This document shows, piece by piece, positions 57,746-64,000 of a DNA stretch of 64,000 nt. The stretch is from CAWFPR01 sp963817635 (GTDB taxonomy: Bacteria > Acidobacteriota > Vicinamibacteria > Vicinamibacterales > 2-12-FULL-66-21): positions 124,001 through 188,000 of the forward strand of contig CAWFPR010000024.1 of the NCBI GenBank assembly GCA_963817635.1, written 5' to 3'. The position numbers and the translations under genes are program-made. The notes under the pieces are model-generated. The model ran no database searches. It was not told where the DNA came from and was given only the letters and a program-made list of their open reading frames with translations. The stretch's first letter is position 1. Each line of letters starts with the position of its first letter.

Positions 57746-58657
57746 ATGCTGTCCACCCCAACCCCCTCTGTCCTTCGTACCGTCATCGTCGCCATGGGCG
57801 AGGCCGATACGGCCGAGCTGGGCCGGACGCTTGCTTCGTCTAACGGCCTGCTCGTGGTGGCGACTCTGACCAATGCCTCGACCGCCCCGCGGGTCCTGCG
57901 CGGCCTCGAGGTTGACGTCGTGGTCGTCGCGTTGGATCCGGCCATGGCTCCGCCGCGTGGAATCCTCGATGAGCTGGGCCATCTCTCCGCGGCACTGGTC
58001 CTCTGCTCGCCCAGCCGCGCTGATGCGGCGCGGGCATTCGAGGTCGGCGCGATCGATTTCTGGACGACGGGCCGGGAGGGCGAGACCCTGGCCCGAACCG
58101 TCGGGCGCGTACGCGCCCTCCAGCGCACCGTCTGGGATGCCCGCATCGGGCGTCGGGTCATCGAGAACCTCCGGCCCGGCGGAGGAGCATTCGGGGTTAC
58201 GCGTGTGGCGCTGCGCAGCGAGGGCATGATGGTGCTGGTGGCTCCAGACACAATCCGCACGCTCGAGGCCGTTGGCAACTACGTGCGCGTCGTGCACGCC
58301 TCGGGACCCACGCTCGTCCGCTCCACGCTCGGGGCGCTCGCCAGGCAGCTGGGCGATCGGTTCATCCGCGTCCACCGCTCCCACGTGGTCCCGTTCGATC
58401 GCATCCGTGCGCTTCGCAGGTCCCGCAGCGGCCGCGACGTGGTGCTCGACGATGGCTCCACCGTGCCGCTTGGACGCCGTTATGTCGCCCGCCTCGAACG
58501 GCGGCTGTCGAACGCGCCCGTGTACGATCCGGATACCCTGTTACGGTTCCAGGCGGCTAGCTGTCCCGCAGCACAACCATCGGATCGGTACGCCCCGCCG
58601 ACCGCGCGGGCAGGTAGCATGCGAGGATCGATACGCACAGCACGAGCGCCGCGTTGA
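57746..58657 (+). CDS. LytTR-family DNA-binding regulator with degenerate receiver
   Basis: A 303-residue regulator. The N-terminal 125 residues look like a receiver fold (RTVIVAMGEADTAELGRTLA, DVVVVALDPAMAPPRGILDE), but the acidic pocket and phosphorylation-site aspartate are not conserved. It may therefore act without phosphorylation. The C-terminal LytTR domain is clear (TIRTLEAVGNYVRVVHASGP, RFIRVHRSHVVPFDRIRALR, VPLGRRYVARLERRL). The family binds direct repeats through a beta-type domain. The 3' end overlaps the convergent permease gene by about 100 bp, and the final 50 residues are probably not structured. Confidence 0.83.
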   Translation: MLSTPTPSVLRTVIVAMGEADTAELGRTLASSNGLLVVATLTNASTAPRVLRGLEVDVVVVALDPAMAPPRGILDELGHLSAALVLCSPSRADAARAFEVGAIDFWTTGREGETLARTVGRVRALQRTVWDARIGRRVIENLRPGGGAFGVTRVALRSEGMMVLVAPDTIRTLEAVGNYVRVVHASGPTLVRSTLGALARQLGDRFIRVHRSHVVPFDRIRALRRSRSGRDVVLDDGSTVPLGRRYVARLERRLSNAPVYDPDTLLRFQAASCPAAQPSDRYAPPTARAGSMRGSIRTARAPR

Positions 58658-60953
58658 TCGCGAAGACCGCCGGATCGGTCGGCTGCACGTCGTTCAACAT
58701 GACCTTGAGCGTTCCGGTCAGGAGCAGTGCGCCGAGAGCGCCGAGGCCGACGCCGACGAGGGCGACGATGACGCCGCGTCCGACGACCAGCCGTTGAACC
58801 GTGCGCGCGTCGGCGCCGAGCGCCAGGCGGATGCCGAACTCGCGCCGCTGTCGCCGCACGTTGTAGGCCGTCACCCCGTAAACACCGACAATCGCGAGCA
58901 GCCCCGCCAGACCGCCGAAGAGCGCAGTGAGCGCCGACAGCAGGCGCGGCTGCCCGATCGACGCGCCGACGACCTGCTCCATCGCCTGCACGGCGGTGAT
59001 CGGAAGGTTCGGGTCGATCGTGCCGACGATCTGCCGAGCGGCCCGGACCGCGGTGCCGGGGTCCTCGCCGGTCGTCTTCATCACGATGGTCATCGCGGCG
59101 AACGGCTGCTGCTCGATACTGCGATACATCTCGTAGGGCGTGACCGCTCCCAGGCCGAACGAGCGCACGTCGTTCACGACGCCGATGACTTCCCAGGCGT
59201 TCTTCGGGTTGTACAGGGACCCGCTGGAGATGCGCCTGCCGAGCGGGCTTTCGCCGGGCCAGAACTTGTCCGCCATCGCCTTGCTGACCACGATGACCTG
59301 CGGCGACGCGGGCCGGTCCTCCTTGCCGAACAACCGTCCTTGCAACAGGCGAATACCCATCGTCTTGAAGTAGTCGCCGCCGGCCCAGCGGTACTCGACG
59401 AGCGGTGCGCTGCCGGCGTCCCAGGGGTTGCCGCCGTCCCTCGACATCTCCCCGTTGTACCCGAAGCGGTACATCGGAAGGTGGCTGATCGCGCCGATCG
59501 ACTCGACGCCGCCGGCGCTCTGGAGCCGGTCGAGCAGCTCCTTGTAGAAGGCGCTGATTTGATCGTTCTGCTGGTAGCGCTGCCCGGCGGGAGCGACATC
59601 GAACGCCACCACGCGCGCCGTGTTGATGCCGGCGTCGCGCCCTTCGAGCAGGATGAGATTCTTGAGCAGGAGCCCGGCGCCGGCAAGCAGCGCGAACGCG
59701 ATCGCGATTTCGGCGATGACGAGCCCGTTCCCGAACCTGCCCCCGGCGCCGCTGCCGGTACGCGTGTCGCCTTCGCGGACCGCGCCCGCCAGCTCCTTCG
59801 CGCGCAGGCGGACGAGCGGCCACAATCCGCACAGGACCCCGACGGCGAGCGACAACACCGCGGTGAAGACCAGCACGCGTGCGTCGATGGCCACCGTGCT
59901 CGCACGCGGCAGCAGGTTGGCGGCCAGGACGACAAAGGTGCGAATGGCCCACGAGGCGAGCAGCACCCCGATCGCGCCACCGATGACCGCCAGCACCATG
60001 GCTTCGCTCGTCAACTGCCGCGTGAGGTCGCGCTGCCCGGCGCCGAGCGCCAGCCGGATCGCCAGCTCGCGCCGCCTCGCAAGTCCCGACGCCAGCAGGA
60101 GGTTCGCGACGTTCGCGCACGCGATCAGCAGCACGAGCACGACGGCGCCAAGCAGCACCCGCAGCGGCGTGCGGATGTTGCCGACGACGGCCTCGTAGAG
60201 CGATTTCACATCGATGCCGTGGTTGTTGCCGAACTCCCGGGCGAGGACCTGGCCGAGCGCGCGCATGTCAGCCGTGGCGCGCGCGACCGACACGCCTGGC
60301 TTGAGCCGCGCATAAACGGCCAGGAAGTGCGATCCCCGCGTGGCCGGGTCGAGCTTGCGCTGGAGCGGCACATACACGTCGGCGTTGCGATGCGTGAACG
60401 TGTCAGGCATGACGCCGATGACTTCGTACGCGTCTCCATCGAGCAGCAGCTTCCGGCCGACGATGGCACGGTCTCCGTTGAAGCGCCGCACCCAGAACGC
60501 GTAGCTGAGCACGGCGAGTTTGGGGCCGCCGGGCTGGTCCTCGTCCGGCGTGTACCACCGGCCGAGCATCGGCTCGACGCGGAACACGTCGATGAGCGAT
60601 GCCGTGGTCGACATGCCGGCGACCCGCTCGGGATCGCCGTGGCCGGTCAGCACGAAGGCTGCCGGCGTCGATCCGCCGATGGCGGCAAAGTCCTGGCCCC
60701 GGTCTTTCCAGTCGTGGTACTTCGGGAACGACGCGGGACAGGTGGCGCACGCGGGCTGCGTGTCGTAGACGACCACGAGCTGCTCCGGATCCGGGAAGGG
60801 CAGCGGTTTCAGCAGGACGCTGTTGAAAATGCTGAAGACGGCGGTCGTGACGCCGATGCCGAGCGCGAACGCCAGCACGGCCAGCGCGCTGACCGAGCCG
60901 CCGCGGACGAACGCGCGGAAGGCGTAACGGAAGTCCAGGACTAGTCTGGCCAT
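58557..60953 (-). CDS. Orphan ABC permease, MacB/FtsX-like acidobacterial type
   Basis: An intact 798-residue permease. It starts MARLVLDFRYAFRAFVRGGS with a TM helix and a MacB-like periplasmic domain that includes CATCPASFPKYHDWKDRGQD. FtsX block 1 has LLIACANVANLLLASGLARR and block 2 has YGVTAYNVRRQRREFGIRLA. It ends in AGRTDPMVVLRDS. It is the third such permease here, again without an ATPase partner. The start at 60953 matches the family N-terminus; the open frame extends upstream without support. It is convergent with the LytTR regulator. Its cargo is unknown. Confidence 0.9.
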   Translation of the reverse strand: MARLVLDFRYAFRAFVRGGSVSALAVLAFALGIGVTTAVFSIFNSVLLKPLPFPDPEQLVVVYDTQPACATCPASFPKYHDWKDRGQDFAAIGGSTPAAFVLTGHGDPERVAGMSTTASLIDVFRVEPMLGRWYTPDEDQPGGPKLAVLSYAFWVRRFNGDRAIVGRKLLLDGDAYEVIGVMPDTFTHRNADVYVPLQRKLDPATRGSHFLAVYARLKPGVSVARATADMRALGQVLAREFGNNHGIDVKSLYEAVVGNIRTPLRVLLGAVVLVLLIACANVANLLLASGLARRRELAIRLALGAGQRDLTRQLTSEAMVLAVIGGAIGVLLASWAIRTFVVLAANLLPRASTVAIDARVLVFTAVLSLAVGVLCGLWPLVRLRAKELAGAVREGDTRTGSGAGGRFGNGLVIAEIAIAFALLAGAGLLLKNLILLEGRDAGINTARVVAFDVAPAGQRYQQNDQISAFYKELLDRLQSAGGVESIGAISHLPMYRFGYNGEMSRDGGNPWDAGSAPLVEYRWAGGDYFKTMGIRLLQGRLFGKEDRPASPQVIVVSKAMADKFWPGESPLGRRISSGSLYNPKNAWEVIGVVNDVRSFGLGAVTPYEMYRSIEQQPFAAMTIVMKTTGEDPGTAVRAARQIVGTIDPNLPITAVQAMEQVVGASIGQPRLLSALTALFGGLAGLLAIVGVYGVTAYNVRRQRREFGIRLALGADARTVQRLVVGRGVIVALVGVGLGALGALLLTGTLKVMLNDVQPTDPAVFAINAALVLCVSILACYLPARSAGRTDPMVVLRDS

Positions 60954-61273
60954 GGTCGGTTCCCCTGTTGTGGCGCGTCGCTGGAACGCGATGCAACCGA
61001 CAGACCAGCCGCGTTGCGCGGGAAACACGCGCCTTTCACGGACCGCGGGGAACGCCCGTCGCGTTGGCAATAACCGTGCGTCCCACGTTTGCGACCGGCC
61101 GCCTCGGTCGGCGGGCCTCGCGTGCCGAGGCCGCGACGGGCGCGGACGCCCGACGGTTCTCCTCGCCGGGAAGTCCTCGTGCCGGCTGCCGGTTTCGCCG
61201 GGTTTCCGAGCGTCACACATGAGCCGAAACGCATGTTCGTGGATTGGCTGGTCGGGCGGTAGACTGAATCGTG
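60954..61273. other. Intergenic divergent promoter region
   Basis: About 320 bp between the divergent permease and VWFA genes. It should hold both promoters, but I could not pick a convincing -35/-10 or -24/-12 pair. No repeat or hairpin with a T-run is seen. Confidence 0.45.
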
Positions 61274-63028
61274 ATGCGCGTGTTGCTGGCCGTCGCGCTC
61301 GGTCTATGGGTCGCCGTCAGCGATCCCACGATTCCGGCGGTCCGCCTCGACGTCGTCGTCACCAACGCCACAGGGGCGCCGATCCTCGACATGCGGCCGG
61401 GAGATTTCGAGCTGCGTGAGAACGGCGTCGTGCGGCCAATCGGAGCCGTCGAGTTACGGGCGGTCTCGCGCGCCAGCGCCCAGGACGCCGCGCCCATCAT
61501 GTCCGCCGATGACGAACAGCGGGCAGCCCGCCTGCCGGGCACGCGCGTGTTTGCCTTCGTGCTCGACGAGTATCACGTCACGCCTGGGCTGGTCAGCACG
61601 CGCGCGCGCGATGCGCTCCAGCGGTTCGTCGACGCCTCGCTCCGCCCCGGCGACCTCACCGTCGCCATCAAACCGCTCGAAGTCGTCAGCACGGTCCGGT
61701 TCACCCGCGATCGCGAGGCTCTCCGCGAAGCGATCCGCATGTTCGAGGGGCGGAAGGGCGAGTACGCGCCGCGCTCGACGTTCGAGCAGCAGTACATCGG
61801 GCACGCGCCGGCGGCCATCGAAACCGCGCGCGCGCAGATTATCTCGGCGGCCCTGCGCGAGCTCGCCTTGCGGCTCGGCGAACTGGGGGCCGACCGCGGA
61901 GTCATCGTTCTCGTCAGCGAAGGGTTCGCGCGCGCGCCGGGTGGACGGCTGATGCGCGTGCCGGAACTGCAGGAGCTCGTTCGTGCCGCGAGCCGGTTCC
62001 ATGTCGCGCTCTATCCCTTCAATCCGGCCGATCGCGATCCGGAGGCGCCGCTCGACACGGGGCAGGCGACGCTCCAGTGGCTGGCCGCGCAGACCGGCGG
62101 CCGGCCGGTCCTCGACGGCACGGGGTTCGACGACGGGCTGCGCCGGATGGAGGCCGATCTCGACGCCTACTACGTGGTGACCTACCAGCCGGCCCAGGCC
62201 GACGGCCGCTTTCATGAAATCCAGGTGACGGCGCTGCGCAAGAACGTGCAGGTCCGGGCGCGGCCCGGCTACTGGGCGTCGCTCGGCAGCGAATGGCGCG
62301 CGCTGACTGAGGTGCCGATCGTCCCGGTCTCGCGGCGCGCGCTCCGTCGCAGCACCGCCATCAATGTGTGGACCGGCCTGACGGTAGGTACCGATGGAGG
62401 CACGAGGCTGACGATGACGTGGGAGCCGCGGGGCACCGCGCACGCGAACACGATTGCGGTGAAGGTCGCCACGGGGGATGGCGCGCCGCTGTTCGACGGC
62501 ACGCTGGCGCCGGTGGAGGCGGAGGGTGGCGCCGACCCGACGTCCGCCACGTTCGATGTGCCATCCGGGCGCGTGCAGATGGACATCGATGTGCTGTCGA
62601 TGGCGGGAGCCACCATCGACACGGACATCAGAGACATCGAGATTCCGAATTTGCGGGCCGGCGGCAAGGGACCGGTCATCCTGGCGCCGGAAATCAGCCG
62701 CGGCCGCACCATGCCGGAGTTCCGGGCGATCCTCGCCAATCCGTTCGCCGCGCCCACGCCGTCCCGCCTGTTTTCGCGCGGAGACCGCCTGCTCATTCGT
62801 GTGCCCGTCTGGAGTCCGTCAGGCGCAACCGTGCAGGTCACCGCGACCGTCACCAATGCGATCGGCGGCGCGATGCGGCCTGTGAACCGCAGCGACCGGC
62901 CGGGCGATTCCCGCGCCCGTTTCGAATTGCCACTCGCCTGGCTGGCCCCCGGCGACTACCAGCTGCTGTTCACGGCCAGCTCGCCTGACGGAAGCGCGCG
63001 AGAATCTGTACGCTTCGCGGTGCGGTGA
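61274..63028 (+). CDS. Exported VWFA-related protein of acidobacterial type
   Basis: A 584-residue protein with a short signal (MRVLLAVALGLWVAVSDPTI). The N-terminal strand module (VRLDVVVTNATGAPILDMRP, then GDFELRENG) always precedes the VWFA-like domain in these acidobacterial proteins. The von Willebrand factor A-like core follows (FVLDEYHVTPGLVSTRARDA, RGVIVLVSEGFARAPGGR, GGRPVLDGTGFDDGLRRMEA), then AYYVVTYQP. A C-terminal beta domain (VTATVTNAIGGAMRP) may bind partners. The metal-ion-dependent adhesion site is incomplete (DEYH in place of DxSxS). Its function is unknown, probably envelope adhesion or scaffolding. Confidence 0.87.
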   Translation: MRVLLAVALGLWVAVSDPTIPAVRLDVVVTNATGAPILDMRPGDFELRENGVVRPIGAVELRAVSRASAQDAAPIMSADDEQRAARLPGTRVFAFVLDEYHVTPGLVSTRARDALQRFVDASLRPGDLTVAIKPLEVVSTVRFTRDREALREAIRMFEGRKGEYAPRSTFEQQYIGHAPAAIETARAQIISAALRELALRLGELGADRGVIVLVSEGFARAPGGRLMRVPELQELVRAASRFHVALYPFNPADRDPEAPLDTGQATLQWLAAQTGGRPVLDGTGFDDGLRRMEADLDAYYVVTYQPAQADGRFHEIQVTALRKNVQVRARPGYWASLGSEWRALTEVPIVPVSRRALRRSTAINVWTGLTVGTDGGTRLTMTWEPRGTAHANTIAVKVATGDGAPLFDGTLAPVEAEGGADPTSATFDVPSGRVQMDIDVLSMAGATIDTDIRDIEIPNLRAGGKGPVILAPEISRGRTMPEFRAILANPFAAPTPSRLFSRGDRLLIRVPVWSPSGATVQVTATVTNAIGGAMRPVNRSDRPGDSRARFELPLAWLAPGDYQLLFTASSPDGSARESVRFAVR

Positions 63029-63030
63029 CT

Positions 63031-63255
63031 CACTGCAGACCGCGGACTGCAGATTGCAGATTGCGGATTGTCGAATTGGATTGACGATTGGGGATTGGGG
63101 ATTCAGACCTTGAGGCGGCGACCAGTTTCCAATCGGCAATCGCCAATCGTCACTCCCAATCGGCAATCGGCAATCGCCAATCGTCACTCCCAATCGGCAA
63201 TCGGCAATCGGCGATCCCAATCGGCAGTCTGCAGCCTGCAGTCTGCAGTCCGCCG
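63031..63255. repeat. Inverted arrays of GATTGCA/CAATCGG heptamers
   Basis: The left part (63037-63110) repeats GATTGCA, GATTGCG and GATTGGG; the right part (63125-63230) repeats CAATCGG, CAATCGC and CAATCGT. They are in opposite orientation, so the transcript could fold into a long hairpin. Within the right part a longer unit (CAATCGCCAATCGTCACTCC) occurs twice. Outer edges CTGCAGACCGCGGACTGCAG and CTGCAGTCTGCAGTCCGCC extend the symmetry. The region separates two convergent genes. Confidence 0.82.
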
Positions 63256-63266
63256 TCTGCGCTGGG

Positions 63267-64000
63267 TCAGCGCGGCAGCGGGACGACGGAGAAGGCCTGT
63301 GGCTGGCCGATCGCCGCAAAGGCGTCGCCGGTCAGCTTGCCCAGCGTGGCGCGATACCGGCCCGGGTCGGCCACGGGGCCGCCCTGGCGGCCACGGCCGA
63401 AGCCCTGCGCTGCGGCAGGCGCGCCACCTCGCCCCGCGCGGCCGCCGCCCTGCGCCGCCGGCGGATCGCCGCGCAGGTCCCACGCGACGCGGTGCATTCC
63501 CGGGTCCTTCGGGAGTTCGATCCGGCGAACCTCCTTGCCGCTGTCGTCGCTGATCTGCAGCACGAGCTTCGCGTCGCCCGCAGGCGGCTGGCCCACGTTG
63601 TAGGTGAAGACCGCGCCGTAGGGCGGATTGGGCGTGACCGGATCGCCCCAGGCCGCCCGCACCTGACCGAGCTCGTCGAACTGGTAGGCATTGCGCAGCG
63701 GAAAGAGGTGCGCCTCGTCTGCGAGCGCTTCAGGCGTGACGTCGCGCAGCGCCGAATAGTCGTCGAGAATGTACGCGCCGCGCCCGAAGCTCGCGACCAC
63801 GAGATCGCCTTCGCGCTTCTGCACCTCGAGGTCGCGCGCCTGCGTCGTCGGGATGCCGCCCTTCAGCTGCACCCAGTGACTGCCGCCGTCCGTCGTGAAG
63901 AACACGCCGTTCTCGGCGCCGACGAAGAGCAGGTTCGGATTGACGTGATCCTGCACGACGCTCCACGTGTCGGATCGCGCCGGCAGGTCGCCGGCCACTG
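63267..64000 (-). CDS. BNR/sortilin-like beta-propeller protein, 5' truncated
   Basis: The frame runs off the window, so only about 244 C-terminal residues are seen. They include a BNR/VPS10-like blade (NLLFVGAENGVFFTTDGGSH, then WVQLKGGIPTTQARDLEVQK), an Asp-type motif region (VASFGRGAYILDDYSALRDV), and a C-terminal immunoglobulin-like domain (KLVLQISDDSGKEVRRIELP, MHRVAWDLRG) with a Gly/Arg-rich insert. Such proteins are large, secreted and abundant in acidobacteria. They are annotated as sortilin-like or glycosyl-hydrolase-like, without proven activity. Confidence 0.82.
   Translation of the reverse strand, partial: VAGDLPARSDTWSVVQDHVNPNLLFVGAENGVFFTTDGGSHWVQLKGGIPTTQARDLEVQKREGDLVVASFGRGAYILDDYSALRDVTPEALADEAHLFPLRNAYQFDELGQVRAAWGDPVTPNPPYGAVFTYNVGQPPAGDAKLVLQISDDSGKEVRRIELPKDPGMHRVAWDLRGDPPAAQGGGRAGRGGAPAAAQGFGRGRQGGPVADPGRYRATLGKLTGDAFAAIGQPQAFSVVPLPR

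Noticed and set aside
63031..63255. CRISPR-like array
   Set aside because: The repeats are 7-bp units and one longer unit repeated twice, without unique spacers of constant length and without cas genes.

Overview
The window is high-GC DNA that looks like an environmental acidobacterium, most probably of the Vicinamibacteria type; this taxonomic call is inference. The markers are three large orphan ABC permeases of the acidobacterial MacB/FtsX-like kind with no ATPase beside them, an acidobacterial VWFA-type secreted protein, many exported peptidases and hydrolases, and a decaheme/MtrB-PioB gene set. About fifteen genes are broken by one-base frameshifts while both halves keep family-like sequence. 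This is most simply read as indel error in the assembly, so such genes are given as single loci spanning the shift.

Layout. 1-8.6 kb: SPFH and zinc-ribbon membrane genes, msrA, an MFS exporter, an Old Yellow Enzyme, a ThDP enzyme and a serine hydrolase. 7.8-18.3 kb: an AraC regulator coupled to an orphan permease, an M14 carboxypeptidase, a CGNR regulator, a CocE-type hydrolase and a PQQ-type beta-propeller. 18.3-20.8 kb: an accessory patch with two toxin-antitoxin loci (DUF433/DUF5615 and HicAB), gene remnants and one copy of a 75-77 bp repeat. 20.8-29.6 kb: a nitrogen-oxide block. A Crp/Fnr regulator and a CcoN/NnrS-like membrane protein face a divergent operon encoding a NarK-type transporter fused to a NarI-like cytochrome b and zinc ribbon, a molybdopterin oxidoreductase, a four-cluster ferredoxin, a Rieske protein and a small membrane protein. 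29.6-37.6 kb: a second patchwork of remnants (permease, receiver, TonB receptor, alpha/beta hydrolase, M14 peptidase), the second repeat copy, a tandem adenylate kinase, an SBP56-like protein and an AbiEii-type toxin pair. 37.6-44.1 kb: a second orphan permease, a two-domain thioredoxin protein with an in-frame UGA and a SECIS-like hairpin, and an S9 peptidase.

44.2-54.8 kb is the most coherent system. A minus-strand cluster encodes a small anchored protein, a cyclic-nucleotide-binding protein, a tetraheme cytochrome, a Tat-exported ferredoxin, an NrfD quinol-side anchor, a decaheme DmsE/MtrA-type cytochrome and an MtrB/PioB outer-membrane barrel, ending in a strong terminator. It is divergent from a sensor kinase with two periplasmic CxxCH heme motifs, which runs in frame into a sigma-54 response regulator. 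The intergenic region holds a near-consensus -24/-12 promoter facing the cluster and two TGAC-N5-GTCA palindromes whose centres are 22 bp apart. I infer a redox-sensed, sigma-54-controlled route from the quinone pool across the outer membrane. No cell-surface multiheme cytochrome or catalytic subunit is visible here.

54.9-64 kb: a TPR protein, an AraC regulator, a LytTR regulator, a third orphan permease, the VWFA protein and a partial BNR/sortilin-like protein. Short heptamer-based arrays sit at several gene junctions (about 5.0, 6.65, 53.4, 56.7 and 63.1 kb) and in three places supply coding sequence. No rRNA, tRNA, CRISPR array or replication origin was recognised.
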